The notes under the pieces: generated by a model
What the model was told of the DNA's origin: nothing
The model's database searches: none
Seen by the model: the letters and a program-made list of their open reading frames with translations, nothing else
From: a virus
Virus record (IMG/VR): IMGVR_UViG_3300034198_006958
Location: 1 to 41,883 of that record
DNA length: 41,883 bases
Strand: one strand, 5' to 3'
Made by a program: the position numbers and the translations under genes
Shown here: positions 27,855-37,327 of the stretch, piece after piece
Layout: the number at the start of each line of letters is the position of its first letter
Numbering within the stretch: position 1 is the first letter of the stretch

Positions 27855-28223
27855 TTAAGCTGCCGTATTCACACCAGTGCTGGAATCACCTGTAGAGATT
27901 GCCAGTGATGGGCGCGAAGAGCGGGTACGTTCTACCTTTCTACGAGCGAGTCTTGGAGCATCAGGAGTGAAAGAAGCTGCCTGAACAGCAGCGATGGTCA
28001 ACGGAACCGGAGCATCTGGAGGTGGAGGAGGGGTGTATTGGATGGCGGCAGGAGCTGCTATTGACGGAACAATATAGGCTGGAGCAGGAGCAGGAGCAAC
28101 TGGAGCAGGAGCAGGAGCAACTGGAGCAGGAGCAGGAGCAACTGGAGCAGGAGCAGGAGCAGCGGGACGAGGAGGCTGGAACCACCTGTGAGGCTGTTGT
28201 TTAGGTTTCTTAGCTGAACACAT
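27855..28223 (-). CDS. Pro/Ala-rich repeat protein, paralogue-like to 7323-7607
   Basis: The 122-residue product has a Lys/Gln start, then four near-exact PAPAPVA heptads (encoded by 21-bp DNA repeats), a hydrophobic Pro-rich middle, and a basic C terminus with RLARRKVERTRSSRPSLAIS. That C terminus follows the same plan as the 7323-7607 protein and as T7 gp7.3/gp6.7-type virion proteins. It may be an extended linker protein of the tail or head. Function inferred only from composition. Confidence 0.6.
   Translation of the reverse strand: MCSAKKPKQQPHRWFQPPRPAAPAPAPVAPAPAPVAPAPAPVAPAPAPAYIVPSIAAPAAIQYTPPPPPDAPVPLTIAAVQAASFTPDAPRLARRKVERTRSSRPSLAISTGDSSTGVNTAA
28081..28161. repeat. 21-bp tandem repeats encoding PAPAPVA
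   Basis: Three perfect 21-bp copies (28081-28101, 28102-28122, 28123-28143) and most of a fourth (28144-28161). Perfect DNA identity suggests recent expansion and likely length variation. Confidence 0.85.
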
Positions 28224-28229
28224 AATCTT

Positions 28230-28454
28230 TTATCCTTGTGCCACCTTTTTATCCCCAAAGGGAAGCACAACCCCCAGCTTCACAGCAGGGTGATCGGTCT
28301 CCACGTTGACGATGATGTTGTTGTCTTTTAGAAGAGCCCTTGCCACACCGAGATCAGCAGGGGTGGCTTCCCCTGACTCGATACGAGCAAGAAGGTCTTC
28401 AGCCAGCTTGACTGAAAGTTCTTCAAGAATGTCTGCTTTGGATTTGTTGCTCAT
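28230..28454 (-). CDS. terS: Terminase small subunit (T7 gp18-like)
   Basis: The 74-residue protein matches the small-terminase type of T7-like marine phages: LSVKLAEDLLARIESGEATP, then DLGVARALLKDNNIIV, and a C-terminal VVLPFGDKK. It recognises DNA for packaging together with TerL. Position after the fibre and holin-like genes equals T7 genes 17-17.5-18. GGAGGA precedes the start, although it also encodes the end of the previous gene. TerL itself is on the other strand. Confidence 0.75.
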   Translation of the reverse strand: MSNKSKADILEELSVKLAEDLLARIESGEATPADLGVARALLKDNNIIVNVETDHPAVKLGVVLPFGDKKVAQG

Positions 28455-28456
28455 AA

Positions 28457-28684
28457 TTAGATTCCTCCGAAAAGACGACCTTTGACGAAATCAAAAACGA
28501 ATGTGAAGATCACTGAGACAACAGCAACAATCCCCATGAAATAGTTTTTGTACCCTTCGATTTCCTTTAGACGCTCACTGTTCCTTTCGAGCTTCTCAGC
28601 AATGGTGTCGTGAGAGGTGATCAGATGATCTACCTTGGATTCAAGACGACCAATGGTGTGGGAGATTTCGTCGATGTTGCCCAT
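28457..28684 (-). CDS. Holin-like membrane protein at the gp17.5 position
   Basis: The 75-residue protein has an N-terminal coiled-coil-like helix (IGRLESKVDHLITSHDTIAE, LERNSERLKEIEGY) and one C-terminal membrane span (about residues 50-68) followed by a basic tail. This layout resembles XhlA/haemolysin-type phage proteins. It lies between fibre and small terminase, where T7 has its holin gene 17.5. The window also has a three-span holin candidate in the lysis cassette, so one may be an antiholin or have another membrane role. Confidence 0.6.
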   Translation of the reverse strand: MGNIDEISHTIGRLESKVDHLITSHDTIAEKLERNSERLKEIEGYKNYFMGIVAVVSVIFTFVFDFVKGRLFGGI

Positions 28685-28688
28685 AGGA

Positions 28689-29660
28689 TTACGCTGGTCG
28701 GACTAGGACACCGTTAAGCATTGAGTTACCCGAAGAAAGGTTTTGTGCGGTACTTGACCAACCCCAAAGTTCGATGAAGTCCGTAGTCCCATTGAGAAAA
28801 ACTAAGCCAGAAACAACTGAAGCTCCTCCTGAGACTATATTGGCTCCGAGCCTATTGGCTGTTCCATTCTTGTATATTGCTGAAATGACCTGAGCAGCTG
28901 CTGTCAGTGAAACAGTTCCGTTGACTTGGTAGTAACCAGCAACTGTTGGAGTGAATCGAGCAGTTGTGGGGTTGAACAGATTATCTGTGTCGAACTCTTC
29001 TGATTGAAGATTGACTTTTGTCCATGTGGAAGCTGTTAGAGCTTGAACAGCGTTGTTAAATGCACCAAAAGCAGGAGCAGAGGCTAGTCTGGTAGCGGTA
29101 GCAGCGTTACCAGTGACGTTACCAGTGACATTGCCCACCAGAGGCCCGTTAAACGAAGTAGCAGTCAGGTTCCCACTAGCATCCCAAGTAGGCCCACCAG
29201 CCGACAGCTTCGCAGGACTCACAGCCCCGTTGGCAATCTTGGAGAGTGTCACAGCATCAGTAGCCAGCTTAGGGTTGGTCACCGAGCCATCTACAATGAG
29301 AGCAGAAGCCGCTGCCGTGATCTTGGCACTTAAATCATCCGTCTGATCCTTGATCTCCTGAATCAGATAGAAGAGCTGCTTGGCACTGTTGTCCAGATCG
29401 CTCTCATCAAGACGGGATCCATTGACGAAGTCCACATTTCGTGAGGCAAGATTGGAGGAACGAGCTACCTTGACCACAGTTCCGTTAGAGGGAGCTGTAG
29501 TGAAGACCACGTTCTTGTTGACAATCGTGTAGTCCGTTCCATTTACCCTTGTGAATCCATCGACCGTTACAACGACATCAGATGCGTAGATCCAGTCGAA
29601 GGAGATCGGGAAGGTAGTAACGGAGCCGTTTCCGGTGTATGTCTGGTAAGAGATTGCCAT
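28689..29660 (-). CDS. Tail fibre with T7 gp17-type N terminus and C1q-like tip
   Basis: The first ~130 of 323 residues match the T7 fibre attachment domain (YTGNGSVTTFPISFDWIYAS, VVKVARSSNLASRNVDFVNG, LDESDLDNSAKQLFYLIQEI). A short shaft with repeats (SVTNPKLATDAVTLSKIANG; GNVTGNVTGNAATATRLAS) follows. The C-terminal ~125 residues (FNPTTARFTPTVAGYYQVNG, VSGLVFLNGTTDFIELWGW) look like a C1q/TNF-type jelly roll, a common trimeric receptor-binding head. The fibre is much shorter than T7 gp17 (553). Confidence 0.88.
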   Translation of the reverse strand: MAISYQTYTGNGSVTTFPISFDWIYASDVVVTVDGFTRVNGTDYTIVNKNVVFTTAPSNGTVVKVARSSNLASRNVDFVNGSRLDESDLDNSAKQLFYLIQEIKDQTDDLSAKITAAASALIVDGSVTNPKLATDAVTLSKIANGAVSPAKLSAGGPTWDASGNLTATSFNGPLVGNVTGNVTGNAATATRLASAPAFGAFNNAVQALTASTWTKVNLQSEEFDTDNLFNPTTARFTPTVAGYYQVNGTVSLTAAAQVISAIYKNGTANRLGANIVSGGASVVSGLVFLNGTTDFIELWGWSSTAQNLSSGNSMLNGVLVRPA

Positions 29661-29669
29661 ATAAAGTTG

Positions 29670-32600
29670 CTATTTGGTGGGACTGAAGAAATCAAGAACT
29701 TTGTTAGAAGCTGCTTCAGCTGTCTTGTTAGCTTGTGCCTTGGGCTGATACACCGATGCCTTGCTCATAGCCTTCTGTCTGGCATAAGCCTTTGCAAAGT
29801 CTGGGAACTCCTTGAGAACGTCCTTAAAGGCTACATCACGGTACTGCTGTATCAGCTTCTGCTTGGCCTTAACCCTACCGCTGTGATAGCCAGCCTCAAC
29901 GTCAGCTTGTGCAGGAAGAGCCATGTAGGAAGGAGACTTAATCAAAGCCTCACCAGCTTCACGAAGCGTCTTTCCTCCCAGCTTTACGGTAGAGGTACGC
30001 TCCTGCCACAGGTCATAGGCATCCTGACCGTTCTCTTTCGCAAAGTCTCTCATGTCGTAGACTTCCTTGTCTCCGTTGGGGGAGTGATAGCGTGGAGGAG
30101 GTGAGTAGTTGTACTTGTCATTAACAAACTCTTCCAGAAGCCTGTCCCCCTTTGTCTCGGAGACGAGAACGGGGTTGATAGCGTCCAAGAAGTTGATACC
30201 AAGAACAGCCTTTTCGTTTGGCTCTCCAAGTACGTTACGCTGCTTGTTGACGTAGATACCAAGCTCATTGGAGATACCAGAGCCAAGCCTGTTTCCGATT
30301 TGCTGAATAAATCCACGAGCTTCGTTGAGGGTGTCATCATCCGAAGTGGTGATCTGTGAGATGACTGATGGAACAACCACAGGAGATAGACGCTTCTCCA
30401 TGTACTTACTGAAAGTCTTCTGGAACATCTGGAAGTCCTTCATGTTGTCCGGATCAACGAACACCAAAGCCTGTTTGATATTGGTCAGGGTGGACTTCTC
30501 AAAGAACAGCTTGGAAGCTGCAAGCGTCGAAGCGTAGAAGGTAGCACTTAGCATCTCCTGAGCTGAAGCATCGTGATCCAGATTGGAATTACGGAGGATG
30601 TCACCAAAGTCGGAAAACCACTGGAGGTGAGTACCGACAGGATCAATACGGTTGAACTGGATGTAATAGAAATCCTTGTCCTCTGCATCCTGCTTTCCAG
30701 CTACCATCTTACCTTGCTCACTGTCTTTGGGAATTCGGAAGGAGTAAGGAAGGACTCCTGTAGCTCTCCAGTTCTTATTCTCCTCCTTGTTCTTAGGCCC
30801 ACTGCCAACGAGATACCCGTTGAGCGAGGCAAACCCAGCCATTCCCATGATCATGAGTCCAGTAGCCTGTTTTCCCTTGGCAGAAGCCATGCGGATAGGG
30901 TCTCCAGAAGCCATGTCCTGAGAGTACTGGAGGTGCATCCTCTCTAGTCCCTTGAATCCGGTGACCTTCTTGACCGCTCCATCCAGAGCTGTGATTCCCA
31001 CAGGGAACCGCTGAGCCGTCCATCTGAAGATGTTGATGGGGGTGTTGACGAAGTACATACCAGTGGCAAGACGGGCAGCAGGGTGGGATCCGAAGATGTC
31101 CACAAGAGACTTAGCAATGGTAGGCCCACCTTCCCCGTTCACTCCTGTGCTAAGCTGCTTCTGCTGGAAAGTCGTCTCCTCAGCAAAGTCTTTAACGAAC
31201 TTAGCAACCTCACCTACGTTGCTGTCCATACGCTCCTGCGTCCTTTTCAGGAATTCAGCCTGAGCTTCAGGGCCAGAGAGTCCCTCACTGACGATCTCGT
31301 TGTAGACCTCCTGTTTGATGTTCTCGGAGGTGTAAAGCCGTCCATTCCGATCAATGAGACGCTCCATGTTGCTCTTGACGTAGGTTTCAAGCTCGGCTCC
31401 GTGGAGCCCAGCCTCGTGTCCCTGAACGTGGAACTTAACCTTCCCCATAGAGTAGGCATTCATAGTCTTGAAGAACTCATCGGTAGGGATCATGAGACGC
31501 TGGGAGAAGCGGAAGACCTCACCAAGGGAGTCTACGATTGGAGCAAGGAAGGGGTTCTTCTTGGGATCGAGACCCAGTGTCTCTGAGCTAATGAAACCCT
31601 GAGAACGGTACTTGTCCACAGGGGAGCCGTACTGAGACTCGTTTTTCATCGTCCCACCACGAGCCTCATTGAGCTTGGTGTTAGGGGTAAGGATAGGCTC
31701 CAATGTCTTGAAGCTCGTCATCGCTGCCCTGAAGGCATCCTTCATGCTTTCCAACTGGTAGAGGTACATCTTGGAAGCAGCGTCAAAGACCACGGTGTTC
31801 CCCATTGCTTTGGCTCCAGCTGCAACCTCAAAGGGACGGATAACGGACTGCCCGACACCACCGATGATGTTACCCACAGCAGACTTCCAGCCGAGAACCG
31901 AGTTGACGAGAGCCTCTCCAACAGCACCTAGAGCCTTTTGAGACATCGTGAGAGGGAGCTTGTTGAGAGCAGCTAGAGGATTCTCTCCGTTGAGTGAGAA
32001 AGCCAGCATATCCAGCCACTTCTTGCTCCAGCGCACAGAGGCCAGAGCCCTACCAGCATCAGAGCTGGCAGACTTCCCAGCCATTATCATCTTCATGACG
32101 ATGTCCCCAGCCTTCTCCATTGCAGCCTGATTCTCAGGGGTCTTGTTGAAGAGCCACGCATCCTTGGATTTTTGGAGGTTCTCAAGGCCAGACTGAAGCA
32201 GGACACGGGAGGCGAGGTAGTAGGTATCGGGACGAACTCCGCTGTTCTGGACTCCCTTGCCCATGCTGGCGAGAACGTCAGCGATTCCCTGATCCTTAAA
32301 CCAGTTCTCCACATCCCTCATCACGGTTCCCCCGCTACGGATGGAGCCTCCAGCCTTGGCAATCTCAGGCTCAAAGGTCTTGGCAAAGGCAGCGATAGCC
32401 GTCTGGGTGTCCGGAGCAGATGCAAAGGTCTCCAGATTGATTAGTCCACCTTCCCTGACCTGTTGGATCATGGTTCCGGTGTCCCCGTTGAGGTAAGAGC
32501 CCACAGCATCCCTGATCTTCAGACTGATCTGAGGGTTGGGGTTTGGCATCTCAGCATTGTCCCCTTCAGGAAGATACGACACATCCTCCATAGGAACCCC

Positions 32601-34565
32601 CGTACTATCTGCTGTCTTAGCGTTGGGCAGTCTACGGAACTCGTTCCTGTCTCGGCTCATCAGCTCAGCCGACTCACGGAGAGCCCTGTCCATAAGAGTC
32701 TCGGCTTGAGGGGATAGACCAATGAAGTCCCTGACAGCAGTGACAATGCTTTGCCAAAGCGACCCGTTACCAGACTTTGAAGGTATGGTGGAGAGAAGTT
32801 TTTGAAAATCCTTGTTGCTTCCAATCTCAGCTATGAACTCCGCAAGGTTACCAAAGCCGTAATGAGAGCCAGCACGGATAGCTCGTTGAGCAGCAGAGCC
32901 TACTCCAACCTTAGCTCTCGCTCCACCCTTCAACAGGTGTCCGTTACCTGTAGCTTCGATTGCTTCAAAGTAAGTATTGATCAGGTTCTTAAGATTCGTA
33001 TCTGCCTGAGGGTTTGATGCGTATGCCTTCAGATTCTTGATGTAAGCGGATCCAGTCCCCTCACGCAGTCCCGCATCTAGCAGCTTTCTGGAGGAGAGCC
33101 CGTGGATAATCTCGTGAATAACAATAGAAGGCATCCGAGCAGCTCGATGCCCTAGCTTAACAGAATCCTCGCTTAGTTGATAAACACCTCCTTGTACTTT
33201 CCCGTCCAGACTCACTGGAACGTCTAGTCCTGCCTTGTCTCCTAGCGCAAGTATCTCGTTAGCAAGCGGTGAGAACGGGTGAGGCGTATTAGCGACGTAC
33301 CCCAAGACCTCCCTTGCTGGGACTGGGCCGTTTCCACCGATAACTTCGTACAGCTTGTCTCCGTAAGACTGACCAGAAGCAGGAACTTCTCCAGCTTGAG
33401 GAGGATTTGAAATCGGAGTTTCAACAGGCTTTCCACCAAAGGTGAGAGGAGTCTCTGCCGTTCCCTGAGGAACCTGACCAGCTGCTGGGATCTCAGGCCC
33501 ATCTCCTCCCATGAATGGGAACTCACCCTGTCCAGTCTCATTGAACTTGGGGAACTCAAGCTCCAGCTGTTGAGCAATTACCTCAGCAGGAGTAGATGCA
33601 GCTACCTCAGCAGAGGTTCTAGTGAGGGATGACACCGTTCCTTCAGGGTTCTCAAACGGGCCTTGAACACGAGGAAAAGTCTTTCCAGATCCGGTGAGCT
33701 TGGCTCCAAAAGCGGTCTCCTTATTCAGAGAAGCTCCGATGATCACAGAGCCCACAAACCTAGCGACATTGTAGTCACCAGACTGGATCTGGTTGACAGC
33801 TTCCATTGCTCCCTGCGTACCAGCACCAAAGACCACTCCAGCAGCCTCACCAAGAGCCTTGGATCCTTCAGGAGTAGCGATGTACTTGGAGAAGCCTTGA
33901 GTATCCGTAAGGGCCATCTTGGCAATGCCAGCAGCCTTAAAAGCGGTTGCAGGGCTGAAGCTCATGGTTGGAAGCATTGCAGCTCCCTCACCAATCAAAG
34001 AGGCAACAGGCTGATCCTTACGGGCCTTAGCCTCAGCTCCTTTTATCTTTTCTGACACCCCCTTGGGTAGGAGATGTTCCACCCCGTAGTTCTGAGCTTC
34101 TTTGGCGACCCAAGCAGCACTGCCAGCTCCGATAAGTCCACCAACGAGAACCGCACCTCCCTTGACTAGGGGGTGAGGGATAGGAAGACGAGCTGCCATT
34201 GCCGCTCCCCTCCCAAAGCCATACATGGCAGCAGTGGCTGGGCCTACGTCCTCAGCGGTGGAGACACCCATAGCCGACCAGAAACCCATCTTGGGCTCTG
34301 TCTGTTGGGATTGAGCCTGAGTGGCTTCCTGAGCTGCTAGATTTTTCTCATAATCAGGGATTGAAACCATCTCAAGGTTCGGATCAATCTCAGAACCGGA
34401 AGCAGTAGGCTCTACAGGAGCTTGGGCAGGAGCTTCCTCCGGAGTCGGCTGAGCTTCCCCTTCCACGTCCCCCATAGCTCCTTCAAGGAAATTGGGGTCG
34501 AGGGGAAGGTCTAGGTTTACATCGAATGCAGGAACGGAGAGTGTGCTAGAAGTGTCGTCGGACAT
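29670..34565 (-). CDS. Internal virion / DNA ejection protein (T7 gp16-like), with HExxH motif
   Basis: The 1631-residue protein is in the gp16 position and is the largest gene, as in T7 (1318 residues). It should form part of the channel that carries DNA across the envelope. The N terminus is acidic and Pro/Gln-rich, with a Gly/Ala-rich hydrophobic stretch at about 111-155. No T7-like transglycosylase motif is seen at the start. Instead, residues 479-490 read PSIVIHEIIHGL, a zincin HExxH motif (His484, Glu485, His488), with a possible third ligand in NLAEFIAEIG (Glu576 or Glu580), suggesting a metallopeptidase-like domain. The rest is long helical sequence. Confidence 0.88.
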   Translation of the reverse strand: MSDDTSSTLSVPAFDVNLDLPLDPNFLEGAMGDVEGEAQPTPEEAPAQAPVEPTASGSEIDPNLEMVSIPDYEKNLAAQEATQAQSQQTEPKMGFWSAMGVSTAEDVGPATAAMYGFGRGAAMAARLPIPHPLVKGGAVLVGGLIGAGSAAWVAKEAQNYGVEHLLPKGVSEKIKGAEAKARKDQPVASLIGEGAAMLPTMSFSPATAFKAAGIAKMALTDTQGFSKYIATPEGSKALGEAAGVVFGAGTQGAMEAVNQIQSGDYNVARFVGSVIIGASLNKETAFGAKLTGSGKTFPRVQGPFENPEGTVSSLTRTSAEVAASTPAEVIAQQLELEFPKFNETGQGEFPFMGGDGPEIPAAGQVPQGTAETPLTFGGKPVETPISNPPQAGEVPASGQSYGDKLYEVIGGNGPVPAREVLGYVANTPHPFSPLANEILALGDKAGLDVPVSLDGKVQGGVYQLSEDSVKLGHRAARMPSIVIHEIIHGLSSRKLLDAGLREGTGSAYIKNLKAYASNPQADTNLKNLINTYFEAIEATGNGHLLKGGARAKVGVGSAAQRAIRAGSHYGFGNLAEFIAEIGSNKDFQKLLSTIPSKSGNGSLWQSIVTAVRDFIGLSPQAETLMDRALRESAELMSRDRNEFRRLPNAKTADSTGVPMEDVSYLPEGDNAEMPNPNPQISLKIRDAVGSYLNGDTGTMIQQVREGGLINLETFASAPDTQTAIAAFAKTFEPEIAKAGGSIRSGGTVMRDVENWFKDQGIADVLASMGKGVQNSGVRPDTYYLASRVLLQSGLENLQKSKDAWLFNKTPENQAAMEKAGDIVMKMIMAGKSASSDAGRALASVRWSKKWLDMLAFSLNGENPLAALNKLPLTMSQKALGAVGEALVNSVLGWKSAVGNIIGGVGQSVIRPFEVAAGAKAMGNTVVFDAASKMYLYQLESMKDAFRAAMTSFKTLEPILTPNTKLNEARGGTMKNESQYGSPVDKYRSQGFISSETLGLDPKKNPFLAPIVDSLGEVFRFSQRLMIPTDEFFKTMNAYSMGKVKFHVQGHEAGLHGAELETYVKSNMERLIDRNGRLYTSENIKQEVYNEIVSEGLSGPEAQAEFLKRTQERMDSNVGEVAKFVKDFAEETTFQQKQLSTGVNGEGGPTIAKSLVDIFGSHPAARLATGMYFVNTPINIFRWTAQRFPVGITALDGAVKKVTGFKGLERMHLQYSQDMASGDPIRMASAKGKQATGLMIMGMAGFASLNGYLVGSGPKNKEENKNWRATGVLPYSFRIPKDSEQGKMVAGKQDAEDKDFYYIQFNRIDPVGTHLQWFSDFGDILRNSNLDHDASAQEMLSATFYASTLAASKLFFEKSTLTNIKQALVFVDPDNMKDFQMFQKTFSKYMEKRLSPVVVPSVISQITTSDDDTLNEARGFIQQIGNRLGSGISNELGIYVNKQRNVLGEPNEKAVLGINFLDAINPVLVSETKGDRLLEEFVNDKYNYSPPPRYHSPNGDKEVYDMRDFAKENGQDAYDLWQERTSTVKLGGKTLREAGEALIKSPSYMALPAQADVEAGYHSGRVKAKQKLIQQYRDVAFKDVLKEFPDFAKAYARQKAMSKASVYQPKAQANKTAEAASNKVLDFFSPTK

Positions 34566-34571
34566 GAGTTG

Positions 34572-37322
34572 TTATTTCTTATTTTTTGCAATCAGAGCTT
34601 CAAGCTCAGTTTTGCGAGTATTTAGCGTTTCCCACTCTGTTGCGAGTTTTTTCTTGTTACCCGTCTTGGTCTTAATTTTATCCATCGATTCGGTGACGGC
34701 TTTTAGCTGAGACCCCCAGTTTTCAATGTTAATAGCCCTCTCACGCTGAACGTTTGCAGCATCTCTGGTATTCTGCCTATCTTGGATGGCTTGTAAATCT
34801 TTTGCAGCTTTAGCTTGGAGAGCGGATCGAAGTTTCTCTTGAGCAACGACATCCTTGTCCAGCTCAGACTTGAACGGATTATCCTCGCTAATCTTGGGAG
34901 CTTGAGGAGATGGAGCAGCGTTTGCCTGAGGAGCAGAAGGGGCAACAGCTGGTTTAGGCTGAGCAGGAGCCTGAGTAACCGGAGCAGCGGCCTGAGGATA
35001 GGGGTTAGCCCTAGACGGAGAGACAGCACCAGAATCCACTTTGGTTCCAGACGGATAGGAAGGATCAGTTACGATCTCTTGGAAGGAAGGGATCCTCCGC
35101 TTAGCGATGTAGTACTGCTGAGCCGTGATGAACCGTTGCTGTTCTTCTTTTGGAACATCGAGAGCTTTGAACATCTTGGCAATCTTGGTCTGCGCTACAT
35201 CCCCTCCAGCCTTCTTGACAGCATTGAACTCAGACATGACATCGTTGTATTGCTGCTCATTTTGAAAGAAGAGGCCGTTCTTAGAATCGATAGCTTTCTT
35301 CTCAACGGGAACACCGTACTCGTCCTTGCCGCTGATGATAGCGTCAGGGCTATATCCTGTATAGACGTGAAGTAATGAGTAAGCTAGTGCGGCTTGTTTC
35401 TTCTGTTTATCAGAAGTACCATATCTAAGGTCGTTAAGGAGATCTCTTTTGTACTCAGGGATACGCTGTAGAGCGATCTTATCTTCTACGGTGAGGTCTG
35501 TAGGAGACTTTGCGTTGATCTCTTTGACCGTGTCTGCAATGGAGGTAATAGGAGCGGTGTAAGGCCCAAGCTCTTCGGAATCAGTCTGGAGGTTCTTGTC
35601 CTTCTGAGCGGAGTCGCCCATCTTCAGGCCAAAATCCGTAGTTCGCTTGATAGCGTCATCAATGTTCTGGTTCAGCTTGACTTTGAAAGCAGCAGGATTG
35701 GTTTGGCGTAGGTTCGGCCCAGCCATATCCTCATCCATCGTTTTGCGAACAGCAGCTTGAACGGCAGTGCGTCCAAAAGAGTCAACAGAGCGGATAACTG
35801 TATCCCGTTTCTGAGCGTTGGCCTTCGTATCAACCTCACTTAGACCTGACATCCCTCCCTTTGTAGCAAACAGCGGGAGGACGTTGTCTTTGATGGTCTG
35901 GTCAAGTTTCTTGTATCCATCGTTATCAGTGGCAAGTTTGATCTCGTCGTCAGCAGCGTTAGCCTTCTTTTCCAGCTCATCGAGAGTGTCCGGAGTTATG
36001 CCAGCTTTGGTCTTTCTGTAATAATCAATCGAGTACTTCGCTTCCCTTGGGTTTGATTGAATCTGGTTCTCTATCTTAGACACGAGATCAGGACGGCTCT
36101 TTTCGCTTGCAGCCGCATTGTTCACGGTCTTGTTGGCAGTATCTACCTTGAGAAGAATGACGTTCTTGTCGATGGTTGGGTACTTTTGGTGAAGAACAGC
36201 AGCAAGCTGGTTTACGTTTTCCCTGCTGATGAGTTTTCCATCACGGGCAGCAGCGTTGATGTCAGCTTCTGCCTGAAGCTCGATGGTCTTGTAGTCGTCA
36301 TTCCTCTGCTCTCGATGAAGAGTAGCCATTTTTGAAGAATACGATATCAGATGATCCGTAGAGGTAGTGATGGCTTCCCTTCCAGAACTTGTCTTTGCCC
36401 AGAGTCCGGTTCCAGTGTTTACGTTGTTTTCGATGAGATCGATCACCTTCTTTACTTGATCCGGAGGTACACCTGAGTCCGTGCTGTTCTTAACAAATAC
36501 CTCCAATGCCTTTCCGATACGTCCGTTTGGATCTTTATCTCCAAGCTCCTTCCTACTCAGGTTTCCAAGAAGCGAAGGAATTAGGTTTTCATCGCCGCCA
36601 TTGTTAGCGACCTGATGAATCTGGTCTAAGGTGTTGAGAAGATCAGTGTCCTTACTCTCGAAGTAACGCTTGTCGAAGTTGGCATTATGCTCAGCCTGAT
36701 ATTGGTTTTGGTGGTTAAGAACTAGAGGCTCAGCAGCCTTAGACGCTGCTACACGGGAGAGAGGATCTTGATAGGTACTGGTGACGTAGTCGTTAGCTTT
36801 CTTAGCTAACTTACCTCCGATGTCCGTAGCTCCTGCATCCGTCAAGCTGAGTCGTTCCTGCTCAAGCAGTGAAGGCAGATCCTGAGCCACCTGATTCTTG
36901 GCTAGGTTCTGCATGAGGTTCATGCGGTACACAGGGTGCATGGACTTGGGGAGAATCCCAGCTTCCACCGCACTATCCACGTTTCCCCTGAACTCGTTGA
37001 AAAGCCTTGCTCTCTCAGCAGGATCTATCGTTGCAGCATCAGCTTCGCCTTGAAGCGCATTCTGCTCAGTGTCGTACTTGTTGTAGGAGATTCCAAAGCT
37101 CCGGATGGAGTCATTGAACTGACCAAGGCTCTGGATGAAGTTGGCAGTCTGTTGAGTGGAGACATAAGGAGCCCCAAACTGAACGGCTTGCTGAGGAGTG
37201 ACGTTGACCCCTCTGGAGAAGCTATTGATACCTACGCTGGGAGCGTCTCCCTTGATCGTGAGCCCTCCAAGTTCTTGGGCTTCTTTACGAGGGGTGAATG
37301 AGGAAGAGATACCTGTTGCCAT
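34572..37322 (-). CDS. Internal virion protein (T7 gp15-like)
   Basis: The 916-residue, mostly helical protein lies between gp14- and gp16-like genes. Its start (FIQSLGQFNDSIRSFGISYN) and body (ERARLFNEFRGNVDSAVEAG, FITAQQYYIAKRRIPSF) fit the gp15 type. It is Pro/Ala/Gln-rich at about 775-820 and ends in a charged helical segment. In T7 gp15 forms the inner core and the periplasmic tunnel for DNA. Longer than T7 gp15 (747). Confidence 0.88.
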   Translation of the reverse strand: MATGISSSFTPRKEAQELGGLTIKGDAPSVGINSFSRGVNVTPQQAVQFGAPYVSTQQTANFIQSLGQFNDSIRSFGISYNKYDTEQNALQGEADAATIDPAERARLFNEFRGNVDSAVEAGILPKSMHPVYRMNLMQNLAKNQVAQDLPSLLEQERLSLTDAGATDIGGKLAKKANDYVTSTYQDPLSRVAASKAAEPLVLNHQNQYQAEHNANFDKRYFESKDTDLLNTLDQIHQVANNGGDENLIPSLLGNLSRKELGDKDPNGRIGKALEVFVKNSTDSGVPPDQVKKVIDLIENNVNTGTGLWAKTSSGREAITTSTDHLISYSSKMATLHREQRNDDYKTIELQAEADINAAARDGKLISRENVNQLAAVLHQKYPTIDKNVILLKVDTANKTVNNAAASEKSRPDLVSKIENQIQSNPREAKYSIDYYRKTKAGITPDTLDELEKKANAADDEIKLATDNDGYKKLDQTIKDNVLPLFATKGGMSGLSEVDTKANAQKRDTVIRSVDSFGRTAVQAAVRKTMDEDMAGPNLRQTNPAAFKVKLNQNIDDAIKRTTDFGLKMGDSAQKDKNLQTDSEELGPYTAPITSIADTVKEINAKSPTDLTVEDKIALQRIPEYKRDLLNDLRYGTSDKQKKQAALAYSLLHVYTGYSPDAIISGKDEYGVPVEKKAIDSKNGLFFQNEQQYNDVMSEFNAVKKAGGDVAQTKIAKMFKALDVPKEEQQRFITAQQYYIAKRRIPSFQEIVTDPSYPSGTKVDSGAVSPSRANPYPQAAAPVTQAPAQPKPAVAPSAPQANAAPSPQAPKISEDNPFKSELDKDVVAQEKLRSALQAKAAKDLQAIQDRQNTRDAANVQRERAINIENWGSQLKAVTESMDKIKTKTGNKKKLATEWETLNTRKTELEALIAKNKK

Positions 37323-37327
37323 AAATG

